A stretch of DNA of 64,000 bases from Streptomyces thermodiastaticus. Its GTDB lineage: Bacteria; Actinomycetota; Actinomycetes; Streptomycetales; Streptomycetaceae. Below are positions 34,919-43,126 of the stretch, piece by piece. The stretch's first letter is position 1. Each line of letters begins with the position of its first letter. Below the pieces are notes generated by a model. The model was given only the letters and a program-made list of their open reading frames with translations, was not told the origin of the DNA and ran no database searches. The DNA is taken from contig NZ_BNBV01000013.1 in NCBI RefSeq assembly GCF_014656135.1, positions 62,001-126,000 on the forward strand. The letters run 5' to 3'. Made by a program: the position numbers and the translations under genes.

Positions 34919-36280
34919 TTGACCGCTGACCTGCTCGCTCCCCTCGACCTGGCGTTCTGGAACATCGAGTCCGCCGACCACCCCATGCACCTCGGCGCGC
35001 TCGGCGTCTTCGAGGGCCGGTCGCCCACCGCCGGGGCGCATGCGGCCGACCTGCTCGCCGCCCGGGCGGCGGCCGTGCCCGGGCTGCGCATGCGCATCCG
35101 CGACGTGTGGCGCCCCCTGGACCTGCGGCGGCCGCTCGTGCACGGCCTGCGCCGGCCGCTTGCGTTCGGTGGCGCGACCCGCGAGCCGGACCCGCGATTC
35201 GACCCGCTCGACCACGTCCGGCTGCACGCCCCGGTCACCGACTTCCACGCCGTGGCCGGACGCCTCATGCAGCGCCCCTTGGAGCGCAACCGCCCCCCGT
35301 GGGAGGCCCATGTGCTGCCCGGCGAGGACGGCGTCCGCTTCGCGGTGCTGTTCAAGTTCCACCACGCCCTCGCCGACGGCCTGCGCGCCCTGACCCTCGC
35401 CGCCGCCGTCCTCGACCCCGTCGACCTGCCCGAGCGCCGGCCCCGGCCGGCCGAGCCGCCCCGCGGTCTGCTGCCCGACGTGCGCAAGCTGCCGGGGAAG
35501 CTGCGCGGCGCCCTCTTCGACGTCGGGCGCGCCCTCGACATCGGCGCCTGCGTCGCCCGCTCCACCCTGGCCACCCGGCCCACCCCCGCGCTCACCGCGG
35601 AGCCCACCGGGACCCGCCGCACCGCCGGTGTCGTCCTCGACCTCGACGACGTGCACCTGATCCGCAAGGCCGTCGGCGGCACCGTCAACGACGTCCTGAT
35701 CGCCCTGGTCGCCGGCGCCCTGCGCCGCTGGCTGGAGGAGCGCGGCGAACGCACCGACAAGGTCGCGCCGCGCGCCCTGATCCCGGTCGCCCGGCGCCGT
35801 CCGCGCACCGCCCGCCCGCAGGGCAACCGGCTCTCCGGCTACCTGATGGAACTGCCCGTCGGCGTCGCCGACCCGGTGCGCCGCCTGACCGCCGTGCGCA
35901 CCGCCATGGACCGCAACAAGGACGCCGGCCCCCACCGCGGCGCCGGCGCGGTCGCCCTGCTCGCCGACCATGTGCCCGCCCTCGGCTACCGGCTGGGCGG
36001 GCCCCTCGTCGGCCAGGCCGCCCGCCTGTGGTTCGACATCCTGGTCACCAGCGTGCCGCTGCCCGGCTTCGGCCTGGCACTCGGCGGCCACCCCCTCACC
36101 GAGGTCTACCCCTTCGCCCCGCTGGCCCGCGGCCAGTCCCTGGCCGTCGCCGTCTCCACCTACCGCGGCCGGGTCCACTACGGGCTCGTCGCCGACGCCA
36201 AGGCCGTTCCCGACCTGGCCCGGCTCGCCCACGCCTTCCTCGAGGAGACCGAGACACTGATCACCGTCTGCGGCCCCTGA
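34919..36280 (+). CDS. WS/DGAT-family O-acyltransferase
   Basis: 453 aa from the TTG at 34919 (LTADLLAPLDLAFWNIE) with GAGG 8 bases upstream; an ATG at 34904 would add five residues but has no ribosome site. The active-site motif HHALADG (in FKFHHALADGL) is intact, with the family segments PLDLAFWNIE, RPPWEAHVL, GGTVNDVLIALVAGAL, RALIPVA and the C-terminal NxxxS-like VTSVPLPG. It uses acyl-CoA to esterify diacylglycerol or fatty alcohols to storage lipids; Streptomyces make triacylglycerol this way. It appears monocistronic. The shared substrate range of the family prevents a choice between triacylglycerol and wax ester synthesis. Confidence 0.88.
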   Translation: MTADLLAPLDLAFWNIESADHPMHLGALGVFEGRSPTAGAHAADLLAARAAAVPGLRMRIRDVWRPLDLRRPLVHGLRRPLAFGGATREPDPRFDPLDHVRLHAPVTDFHAVAGRLMQRPLERNRPPWEAHVLPGEDGVRFAVLFKFHHALADGLRALTLAAAVLDPVDLPERRPRPAEPPRGLLPDVRKLPGKLRGALFDVGRALDIGACVARSTLATRPTPALTAEPTGTRRTAGVVLDLDDVHLIRKAVGGTVNDVLIALVAGALRRWLEERGERTDKVAPRALIPVARRRPRTARPQGNRLSGYLMELPVGVADPVRRLTAVRTAMDRNKDAGPHRGAGAVALLADHVPALGYRLGGPLVGQAARLWFDILVTSVPLPGFGLALGGHPLTEVYPFAPLARGQSLAVAVSTYRGRVHYGLVADAKAVPDLARLAHAFLEETETLITVCGP

Positions 36281-36411
36281 GCGGTCGCCGACCGCGGGCC
36301 CCGGCGCCTGAAGGCGTTTGGCGCGGCGTCGTGGCGCTGCCGTAAAATTCCCCGCTCGACAGCGTGCGCGAAGGACGCGCCGCGGCGACGAGCAGGGGAA
36401 ACGGCAGCGCG

Positions 36412-37887
36412 ATGACGGTGACAGACGACGGGTCGGCGGCCACGGACGAGGTGGCGTACGGGCCCGGTATCGATCCCGAGCGCCTCGCCGTGTGCCTGGA
36501 CGTCATCAAGGAACTGGACCGGCTGGAGATCGATCACCCCGACGCCGTCACCGTGCGCCGGGCGACCTCGCACCTGTACCGCATGGTCAAGCAGCGCCGC
36601 CGCCAGGAGCGCCGCGCCGCCAAGACCGCGCACGACCGGGCGGTCACCGAGGCCACCGCGACCGGCTCCGCGCGGCGCATCGACGACGAGACCGCGGGCA
36701 TCCTGCCGTCCTCCCAGGTCGAGCCGGGGAGGATCGCGGGGATACTCCAGCGCCCCCGCTCCTGCTACATCTGCAAGACCCGCTACGTCGAGGTCGACTG
36801 CTTCTACCACCAGCTGTGCCCGACGTGCGCCGCCGAGAACCGCGCCAAGCGGGACGCCCGCACCGACCTGACCGGCCGGCGCGCCCTGCTCACCGGCGGC
36901 CGCGCCAAGATCGGCATGTACATCGCGCTCCGGCTGCTGCGCGACGGCGCCCACACCACGATCACCACGCGGTTCCCCAACGACGCCATCCGCCGTTTCA
37001 AGGCCCAGCCCGACAGCGACGAATGGATCCACCGGCTGAAGATCGTCGGCATCGATCTGCGCGACCCCGCCCAGGTGGTCGCCCTCGCCGACTCCGTCGC
37101 CGCCGAGGGCCCGCTCGACATCCTGATCAACAACGCCGCCCAGACCGTGCGGCGCTCGCCGCAGGCCTACAGCGAACTGGTCGCCGCCGAGTCCGCGCCG
37201 CTGCCCGCCGGTGAGCTGCCCGCGGCCGAGGTCATCGGCACCTTCGGCTCCGGCGCGATCGCCGCGCTGCCGGGTGCCGCCTCCGGCGCGCTCAGCGGCC
37301 AGGACGTCACCGATCTGGCCCTGGTCTCCGGTTCGGCCGCCCCGGAGCGGATCGCGGCCGGCACCGCCATCGACGCCGGCGGCCTGGTGCCCGACCTGCA
37401 CCACACCAACAGCTGGGTGCAGACGGTGGAGGAGGTCACGCCCGTGGAGCTGCTGGAGGTGCAGCTGTGCAACTCCACGGCGCCGTTCATCCTGATCAGC
37501 CGGCTGCGCGCGGCGATGGCCGCCTCCCCGGCCCGCCGCAAGTACATCGTGAACGTCTCCGCCATGGAGGGTGTCTTCGGGCGCGGCTACAAGGGCGCCG
37601 GCCATCCGCACACCAACATGGCCAAGGCCGCCCTGAACATGCTCACGCGCACCAGCGCCCAGGAGATGTTCGACACCGACCGCATCCTGATGACGGCGGT
37701 CGACACCGGCTGGATCACCGACGAGCGTCCGCACCCTGACAAGGTGCGCCTCGCCGAGGCCGGGTTCCACGCGCCGCTGGACCTGGTCGACGGCGCGGCC
37801 CGGGTGTACGACCCGATCGTGCGCGGCGAGGCCGGTGAGGACCTGTACGGCGTGTTCCTGAAGGACTACGCGCCCGGCAAATGGTGA
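36412..37887 (+). CDS. SDR-type protein with N-terminal zinc ribbon
   Basis: 491 aa, ATG at 36412 preceded by AGGGGAAACGG. The first 115 residues are charged and helical. A C-x2-C ... C-x2-C zinc ribbon follows (CYICKTRY and CPTCAAEN, about 122-145). Then comes a short-chain dehydrogenase fold: GRRALLTGGRAKIGMYIA (glycine-rich cofactor loop), DILINNAAQT, IVNVSAMEG and a YKGAGHPHTNMAKAAL block in which Tyr-x3-Lys spacing is not canonical. An insert of about 100 residues (Ala/Gly-rich) sits in the middle. A dehydrogenase/reductase role is likely, but substrate and the ribbon's purpose are unknown. It is monocistronic with no informative neighbours. Confidence 0.75.
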   Translation: MTVTDDGSAATDEVAYGPGIDPERLAVCLDVIKELDRLEIDHPDAVTVRRATSHLYRMVKQRRRQERRAAKTAHDRAVTEATATGSARRIDDETAGILPSSQVEPGRIAGILQRPRSCYICKTRYVEVDCFYHQLCPTCAAENRAKRDARTDLTGRRALLTGGRAKIGMYIALRLLRDGAHTTITTRFPNDAIRRFKAQPDSDEWIHRLKIVGIDLRDPAQVVALADSVAAEGPLDILINNAAQTVRRSPQAYSELVAAESAPLPAGELPAAEVIGTFGSGAIAALPGAASGALSGQDVTDLALVSGSAAPERIAAGTAIDAGGLVPDLHHTNSWVQTVEEVTPVELLEVQLCNSTAPFILISRLRAAMAASPARRKYIVNVSAMEGVFGRGYKGAGHPHTNMAKAALNMLTRTSAQEMFDTDRILMTAVDTGWITDERPHPDKVRLAEAGFHAPLDLVDGAARVYDPIVRGEAGEDLYGVFLKDYAPGKW

Positions 37888-38249
37888 CCTGCCGGCGGGG
37901 GCCATCACGCGTCAGCGGGACCACGAGGGCGCCGGCTGCCCGCACACCGGCATGGCCGCGGCTCCCGCGGACGCGTGACCCTGTGTGAGGTTCCGGGCCG
38001 GCCGGGAGCGTGCTCACCGCGCGGCCTGCGGCCCGAGACCGGCGTCGTGTCCGCCGATCGGGTGAGAACACGCCGCAACTGCAGTGACACTGCGGGCGGA
38101 TCGGCCCTTCTGTGCCGGTCCGACTCCAGATAGTTACCTGCTCTTCGCAGCGCTATCGAGCGCGGCCGCGCTCATTTGGTTAATCTGGGGTGGGCGGACA
38201 GCAGCAAAGGGTTCCCATCCACACCCGTGGTCCGTCCCGGGGAGAGCCG
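37888..38249. other. 360-bp gap with small inverted repeat
   Basis: A perfect inverted repeat GCAGTG-A-CACTGC lies at 38081-38093 and could be an operator for the following small genes. A TAATCT (38181-38186) may be a -10. Open frames on both strands here look non-coding. Confidence 0.45.
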
Positions 38250-38393
38250 GTGCACAACGGCCTGTTCGCCCCAGTCGCCGGCGCCACCGCGTCCGACCAG
38301 CAGCCGACCCGACCCGAACGGACGCCAGGTGCCGCCGAGACGACTGGCGGCGAGCGCCCCAAGGGTGACCGACACATGAGGAGTGCGCGGTGA
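38250..38393 (+). CDS. Small hypothetical protein (first of a pair)
   Basis: 47 aa from the GTG at 38250, which has GGGGAG five bases upstream; a GTG at 38190 would give 67 aa without a ribosome site. The N-terminus VHNGLFAPVAGATASDQQP is followed by a charged Pro/Arg/Glu-rich tail. It has no signal peptide or membrane span. Its TGA overlaps the next GTG (GTGA), which supports translation of both. I recognise no family. Confidence 0.4.
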   Translation: MHNGLFAPVAGATASDQQPTRPERTPGAAETTGGERPKGDRHMRSAR

Positions 38394-38563
38394 CACCGGA
38401 GAAGACGAAGCACGACCAGCGTCCCAAGGAGACCACGGAGCGCCCGGGCCGGCGGCCCGGTGAGCTCGGCAGCCTCGACGTGTGGGCCCGCTCCGCCCCC
38501 ATCCGTCTGGCAGGCTACGAGGACGACCTCGCCGAACCGCACATCCTGCAGAGCATCGACTGA
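38390..38563 (+). CDS. Small hypothetical protein (second of a pair)
   Basis: 57 aa, GTG start overlapping the previous stop, GAGGAG six bases upstream. The first 25 residues are charged (Lys/Glu/Arg-rich), then LGSLDVWARSAPIRLAGYED and a short acidic end AEPHILQSID. The composition (Trp, Tyr, balanced charge) and codon use look like a real protein. It could be a small regulator or a peptide precursor with a leader and a C-terminal core, but no RiPP-modifying enzyme is adjacent, so this is only a possibility. Confidence 0.5.
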   Translation: MTPEKTKHDQRPKETTERPGRRPGELGSLDVWARSAPIRLAGYEDDLAEPHILQSID

Positions 38564-38618
38564 CCCTGCGGGCCTACTCCGCGACCGTCGGCGGCATGGG
38601 CGTGCGACACTCGCGCCC

Positions 38619-39860
38619 ATGCCGAACGTGCTGATCAGACAGGCGACCGACGCAGACTGGCCGCGCATCTGGCCCATCTGGCACCGCATCGTCGCCGCCG
38701 GAGAGACCTACACCTGGGACCCGGACACCTCCGAGCAGGACGCCCGGGCCCTGTGGACGGGGCCCGGCAAGCGGGTCTTCGTCGCCGAGGACGACACCGG
38801 AGCGGTCCTCGGCACCGCATGTCTGAAGCCCAACTACGGTGGCCCAGCGGCCCGGATCGCCAACGCGGGTTTCATGGTGGACCCCGGCCGCCGCGGCCGG
38901 GGCGTCGGCCGTGCCCTCGCCGAGCACGTCCTCGACGCCGCCCGGGCCGACGGCTACCGCGCGATGGTCTTCAACGCCGTCGTGGAGACCAACCCGGCCG
39001 TGGCGCTGTGGACTTCTCTCGGTTTCCGGATCCTCGGCACGGTGCCGCGCGCCTTCGACCATCCCCGTCACGGCCCGGTCGGCCTGCACATCATGTACAA
39101 GGAACTCGTCCAGGCCATGCCTCGGCGCGGCGGCCGGGGCGGTGCGGGCGCCGTCGCCGCGTCAGGACAAGGACAGCGCACCCGTCACCACGGCCGCCGC
39201 GGCGGCGAGGGCCAGCCAGGCCGGCGGGACCGCGGCCCGTACCGGGTCCCCGGCGCGGCGGTGGGCGATGACGGCGCCGACGAGCAGAGCCACCAGCCCG
39301 ACGGCCGCCGCGATGCCGAGCGGGCCCCACAGCAGACCCGCCAACAGGCCCACCACGGCGGCGGCTTCCAGGGCGCCGATGGCGCGGAAAGCGTTCTCCG
39401 AGCAGCCGAGACGGCGTGCGGCGGTCAGCGTCCATGGGGCGCGCAGGAGTTTGGCCGAGCCGGTGATGGCGAAGAGCGCCGCCAGGCCGATGGACAGGCC
39501 GGCGAAGGTGTAGTGCACGGCAACCGCCTCCTTCACGAAGCGACGAGGATCACGGCGCGCGGAGGCGGTCGGGCCGCCGTCCACGGCGAGGACGGCCCCG
39601 ATGGCGCTGATGCGGCGGTTCGGGGCGAGGGACGTGCGGGTGTCGGCGATCTCGCGGACAGCCGCGGTCCGGCCGCACGGACACCGGCGGCGCGTGCACA
39701 GGACGGCCGGCGTGGCCCGGTGCCCCCAGGAGACATCGGTGACCGGAGCGCGCCGCCCGGCCGGCTGCGATTCCGCCGATGCGCCCGGAAGACCGGCCGG
39801 GCGTCACGGGCCGCGACGGGCCCGGAGTTCGCATTACAGAAGTCTCGATTCCCGTTATAG
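38619..39860 (+). CDS. GNAT N-acetyltransferase with abnormal read-through tail
   Basis: The ATG at 38619 is seven bases after GACACT, so the message may be leaderless. Residues 1-165 are a complete GNAT domain: IRQATDADWPRIWPIWHRIV, the acetyl-CoA loop VDPGRRGRGVGRALAEHVL, FNAVVETNPAVALWTSLGF and the ending HIMYKELV; it resembles phosphinothricin-type acetyltransferases. The frame has no stop where the family normally ends; it runs a further 250 codons of Gly/Arg/Gln-rich sequence across the DoxX gene on the other strand and stops only at 39858-39860. Either the stop was lost by mutation or sequencing error, or the tail is real. The functional part is about 38619-39115. Confidence 0.65.
   Translation: MPNVLIRQATDADWPRIWPIWHRIVAAGETYTWDPDTSEQDARALWTGPGKRVFVAEDDTGAVLGTACLKPNYGGPAARIANAGFMVDPGRRGRGVGRALAEHVLDAARADGYRAMVFNAVVETNPAVALWTSLGFRILGTVPRAFDHPRHGPVGLHIMYKELVQAMPRRGGRGGAGAVAASGQGQRTRHHGRRGGEGQPGRRDRGPYRVPGAAVGDDGADEQSHQPDGRRDAERAPQQTRQQAHHGGGFQGADGAESVLRAAETACGGQRPWGAQEFGRAGDGEERRQADGQAGEGVVHGNRLLHEATRITARGGGRAAVHGEDGPDGADAAVRGEGRAGVGDLADSRGPAARTPAARAQDGRRGPVPPGDIGDRSAPPGRLRFRRCARKTGRASRAATGPEFALQKSRFPL
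39162..39518 (-). CDS. DoxX-family membrane protein
   Basis: 118 aa from the GTG at 39518 with AAGGAGG eight bases upstream. Four hydrophobic segments, with GSAKLLR near the first loop and GALEAAAVVGLLAGL in the second, match small DoxX/DoxX-like proteins of unknown or redox-related function in the cytoplasmic membrane. Its whole length is antisense to the read-through tail of the GNAT frame. It is divergent from the TetR regulator at 39895 with 376 bp between them, so it may be that regulator's target. Confidence 0.75.
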   Translation of the reverse strand: MHYTFAGLSIGLAALFAITGSAKLLRAPWTLTAARRLGCSENAFRAIGALEAAAVVGLLAGLLWGPLGIAAAVGLVALLVGAVIAHRRAGDPVRAAVPPAWLALAAAAAVVTGALSLS

Positions 39861-39894
39861 GCTCCACATAGCGGAAATCAAGGTTTCCGTTAAG
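39519..39894. other. 376-bp divergent gap
   Basis: It contains the TetR operator at 39872-39889 and an AT-rich block with TTATAG (39855-39860), a possible -10 for the regulator. The rest has no gene. Confidence 0.5.
39872..39889. promoter_or_regulatory. TetR-type operator
   Basis: CGGAAA-tcaagg-TTTCCG is a perfect 6-bp inverted repeat, extended by outer TA bases on each side, and ends 5 bp before the TetR start. A related half-site (TTCCCGTTA) lies at 39849-39857. Confidence 0.65.
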
Positions 39895-40491
39895 ATGTCC
39901 CGCATGGGAGACACGGAGGCTGCGACGAAACCTCGCGGACGCCCCTTCGACCCCGCCGTCGGCGAGGCCGCCCTGCGCGCCACCCGCACCCTGCTGGAGG
40001 AGCGGGGCTATGCGGGACTGCGCGTCGCCGACGTGGCGCGGCGTGCCGGCATCGGCCTGGGCGCCCTCTACCGCCGCTGGCCCGACAAGAACACGCTCGT
40101 GCTGGAGGCGCTGCGCGGCGCCGTCGCGGACCTGGACGTGCCGCCGACCGACGACCCCGTGGCCGATCTCCTGGCCGGGCTGGACGCACTGGCCGAGGCC
40201 CTGGCGGAACGCGGCAGGCCGCTTTTGGCGTCCGTGTTCTCCGACAGCGACCCCCAGGTGACCGAGGCCGTACGGGAGGCCAAGCTCGTCCCGCTGTGCC
40301 AGGGGCACCGCGACCGGCTGCGCCGGGTCGTGGGGGACGTGCCGGACCTGGAGGAACGCGCCGACGTCGGTCCCGCGCTGATCATCCTGCACCTGCTGCT
40401 GCACGGACGACCGCCCACCGCCCGGGAGATCCGCGACCGGATCGTGCCCCTCATACTCGGCGAGCAGGCTGCGCAGCCGTCCCACGGCTGA
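39895..40491 (+). CDS. TetR-family transcriptional regulator
   Basis: 198 aa from the ATG at 39895; an ATG at 39904 is an alternative. The helix-turn-helix is RVADVARRAGIGLGALYRRWPDKNTLVLEAL, the TetR_N signature. The ligand domain is variable. A palindrome directly upstream indicates autorepression. Its divergent neighbour is the DoxX gene, and the regulator probably controls one or both. The ligand is unknown. Confidence 0.87.
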   Translation: MSRMGDTEAATKPRGRPFDPAVGEAALRATRTLLEERGYAGLRVADVARRAGIGLGALYRRWPDKNTLVLEALRGAVADLDVPPTDDPVADLLAGLDALAEALAERGRPLLASVFSDSDPQVTEAVREAKLVPLCQGHRDRLRRVVGDVPDLEERADVGPALIILHLLLHGRPPTAREIRDRIVPLILGEQAAQPSHG

Positions 40492-40560
40492 CGCCGCGTC
40501 CGCAGCTGCCCCGCCGTACTCCTGGCGGGGTGTCACTTTGGGGCACAAGCCCCGAGACCG

Positions 40561-41607
40561 TCACGCCGTCCGGGCCGGGCCCGTGCTCTCCCGTTCGATC
40601 AGCCGTGGCACCGGCACCCGTACCGTCCGGGCCGGGCCGCCGTCCAGCAGGGCCGTCAGCTCGCAGGCGGCGGTGCGGCCGAACTCGGCACTGTCCCGGG
40701 ACAGCGCGGACAGCCACGGTTTGACCATCCGGCACAGCGCCGAGTCCTCCCAGGACACCACCGACACATCCGCCGGCACGGAGAAGCCCAGCTCCGTGGC
40801 GGCGGCGACGCCCGCCAGGGCCATCACGTCGTTGTCGTAGATCAGTGCCGTCGGGGGAGCGGGGGAGGACAGCACCCGGCGGGTGACGGCGGCGCCCTCC
40901 GCGTCGGAGTAGTCGGTGGTCACCGATTCCACCCCGGTCAGCCCGCGCCGCTCGGCCTCGGCCCGCAGGGTGCGGATGCGCCGCTGGGTGTGGGCGAGAC
41001 CGGCCAGGCCGGCGATGTGCGTGATGCGCCGGTGGCCGAGCCCGTACAGCTGCTCCACCACCGAGGCCATCGCGCCCGCGTCGTCCGCCCACACCGTGGA
41101 CAGCCCCGGATGCCGGTCGTCGGGTGCGCCGCCGATCACCACGGCGGGCAGGCCCAGCTCGTCCAGCAGCGCCGGGCGCGGGTCCTCGGTCCTCGGGTCC
41201 ACCACGAGCACGCCGTCCACCCGGTGCTCGGCCCACCACCTGCGGTAGACCGCGCACTCGTCGACGACGTCCTCCACCACCTGGAAGAGCAGACCCAGGT
41301 GACGTTCCGCCAGCACCTCCTGGATGCCGGAGACCAGCTGGAGGAAGAACGAGTCCACCCCGAGGGTGTGGGCCGGCCGGGCCAGCACGAAACCGATCGT
41401 GGCCGCGCCCTCGCCTGACAGTGCGCGGGCGGCCGTGCTGGGCCGCCAGCCCAGCTGCTCCGCGACCCGGCGCACCCGCTCGCGGGTGACCTCCGAGACA
41501 CCCGGCCGGCCGTTGAGTGCGAAGGAGACAGCGCTCTCGGAGACACCGGCGCGGCGCGCGATGTCCTTCATGGTCGGACGGCGTGCCGGTGAGCGCTTGG
41601 CCGGCAT
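40561..41607 (-). CDS. LacI-family regulator of the glycan operon
   Basis: 348 aa, ATG at 41607 behind GAGGGGG. The N-terminal HTH and hinge are clear (MKDIARRAGVSESAVSFALNG, then RVAEQLGWRPSTAARALSG); the periplasmic-binding-protein-like sugar domain (about 70-340) includes GVLVVDPR, LIYDNDVMALAGV and VPADVSVVSWED. It is divergent from the ABC transporter and glycosidase genes, and two LacI-type operator palindromes lie in the shared gap, so it should repress that operon and itself until a glycan-derived sugar binds. Confidence 0.92.
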   Translation of the reverse strand: MPAKRSPARRPTMKDIARRAGVSESAVSFALNGRPGVSEVTRERVRRVAEQLGWRPSTAARALSGEGAATIGFVLARPAHTLGVDSFFLQLVSGIQEVLAERHLGLLFQVVEDVVDECAVYRRWWAEHRVDGVLVVDPRTEDPRPALLDELGLPAVVIGGAPDDRHPGLSTVWADDAGAMASVVEQLYGLGHRRITHIAGLAGLAHTQRRIRTLRAEAERRGLTGVESVTTDYSDAEGAAVTRRVLSSPAPPTALIYDNDVMALAGVAAATELGFSVPADVSVVSWEDSALCRMVKPWLSALSRDSAEFGRTAACELTALLDGGPARTVRVPVPRLIERESTGPARTA

Positions 41608-41634
41608 GATCCCCCTCTTTCTCGGCGGCGATCG

Positions 41635-41672
41635 CTAAAGCGCTTGAGTGCCATGACCCTAAAGCGCATTAG
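41635..41672. promoter_or_regulatory. Two LacI operators
   Basis: O1 CTAAAGCGCTTGAG (41635-41648) has the perfect core AAGCGCTT. O2 CTAAAGCGCATTAG (41659-41672) has CTAA/TTAG arms and GCGC core. Their centres are 24 bp apart. Both lie just upstream of the LacI start and about 160-190 bp upstream of the binding-protein gene. Confidence 0.75.
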
Positions 41673-41827
41673 TCAGCTTGGCAAGTCCTCCGCAGCATCT
41701 GCTCTGACCTGCATCGATGTAGGCCCCGTGGCCTTTCTTCCCACGAATGCATTGACTTTTCTCGAACACGGCGTGCATGGTCCTTTCCGACACCCCGCCG
41801 CCGACACCGCAAGGGAGCCGTGTCACC

Positions 41828-43120
41828 GTGCCCATGTCCCGCAGAACCCTCGCCGCCCTCGCCCTCGCCGCCCTCGTCCTGCCGCTGAGCGCCTGCGGTT
41901 CCGGGGGCGACGGCGGCGGCTCGGGCGACGCCTCCGGCAAGGTCGAGGGCGACATCACGTTCCAGACCTGGAATCTGCGCGCCAACTACAAGGACTACTT
42001 CGAGGACCTGATCGCCGACTTCGAGAAGAAGTACCCGGGCACCCATGTGAAGTGGGTGGACCAGCCGGCCGAGGGGTACGCCGACAAGATCAGCGCGGAC
42101 GCCGCCGCCGGCACCCTGCCCGACGTGGTCAACGTCTCCCCGGACCTGCTCGCCCCGCTCGCCAAGGCGGGCCTGGCGACGGACCTGGACAAGGCCGCGG
42201 CCCAGTACGAGAAGGAGTACCTGCCCGGCGCCTGGGACGGCCAGCGGATACCGGGCCTGCCCGGCACCTACGCCTTCCCCTGGTACCTGAACACCGGGCC
42301 GATGTTCTACAACAAGGAGCTGTTCGAAAAGGCCGGGCTCGACCCGGACAAGCCGCCGACGACCTACGACGCCCTCTTCGCCGACGCCCTGCAGATGGCG
42401 AAGAAGAGCAAAGGCAAGGTCGCCACCCTCGGCAACGTCCCCACCATCGAGGACTTCGGCCGCTACGGCGCCTCGCTGATGAACAAGGACGGCACGGCCT
42501 TCACCTTCAACGACGCCAAGGGCGTCGAACTGCTCACCAAGTACAAGCAGCTGTACGACGCCAAGGCCCTCGACCCGCAGGCGCTGACCGCCACCCCGGA
42601 GTCCACGGGCAAGAAGTTCCTCACCGGTGCCGTCGCCATGAACCCCGGCAGCGCGCTGGACCTGGAGAACTTCAAGAAGCAGGCGCCGAGCCTGTACAAG
42701 AACATCGGCATCACCGACCAGATCACCAACACCGGCCACGTCAACATGTATGTGATGGGCCTGATGGTGAACGCCGGCACCAAGCACACGCCCGCCGCGA
42801 TCGCCTTCGCGCACTTCGTCACCGACGCCGAGAACCAGATGGCGTTCGCCAAGAAGGTCGCCATCTTCCCCTCCACCGCCGGCTCGCTCGACGACCCGTA
42901 CTTCACGAAGGAGGACGGCACCGACGTCACCCGCGTACGGGTCGCCGCCGCCAAGTCCCTGAAGACGGCCGTCAACTACACACCCGTCCTGTTCAGCGAC
43001 CAGATGAAGACCGCCCTGCGCAACGAGGTCGCCAAGGCGCTGCAGGGCAAGGAGAGCCCCAAGGCGGCGCTCGACAACGCTGTCAAGGCCTGTGACCGGC
43101 TCCTGAAGCAGCAGGGATGA
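41828..43120 (+). CDS. Sugar ABC transporter substrate-binding lipoprotein
   Basis: 430 aa from the GTG at 41828 (ATG 41834 is an alternative), with AAGGGAG upstream. The signal peptide has a lipobox LSAC; the mature protein begins with a Gly/Ser linker. The family 1 extracellular solute-binding fold shows FQTWNLRANYKDYFEDLIADFEKKYPG, AAGTLPDVVNV and MFYNKELFEKAGLDP. It is membrane-anchored outside the cell and delivers oligosaccharide to the two permeases. The neighbouring glycosidases suggest an N-glycan fragment such as mannosyl-GlcNAc oligosaccharides. No ATPase gene follows; the multi-task ATPase MsiK is the usual partner in Streptomyces. Confidence 0.92.
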   Translation: MPMSRRTLAALALAALVLPLSACGSGGDGGGSGDASGKVEGDITFQTWNLRANYKDYFEDLIADFEKKYPGTHVKWVDQPAEGYADKISADAAAGTLPDVVNVSPDLLAPLAKAGLATDLDKAAAQYEKEYLPGAWDGQRIPGLPGTYAFPWYLNTGPMFYNKELFEKAGLDPDKPPTTYDALFADALQMAKKSKGKVATLGNVPTIEDFGRYGASLMNKDGTAFTFNDAKGVELLTKYKQLYDAKALDPQALTATPESTGKKFLTGAVAMNPGSALDLENFKKQAPSLYKNIGITDQITNTGHVNMYVMGLMVNAGTKHTPAAIAFAHFVTDAENQMAFAKKVAIFPSTAGSLDDPYFTKEDGTDVTRVRVAAAKSLKTAVNYTPVLFSDQMKTALRNEVAKALQGKESPKAALDNAVKACDRLLKQQG

Positions 43121-43126
43121 CCCACC

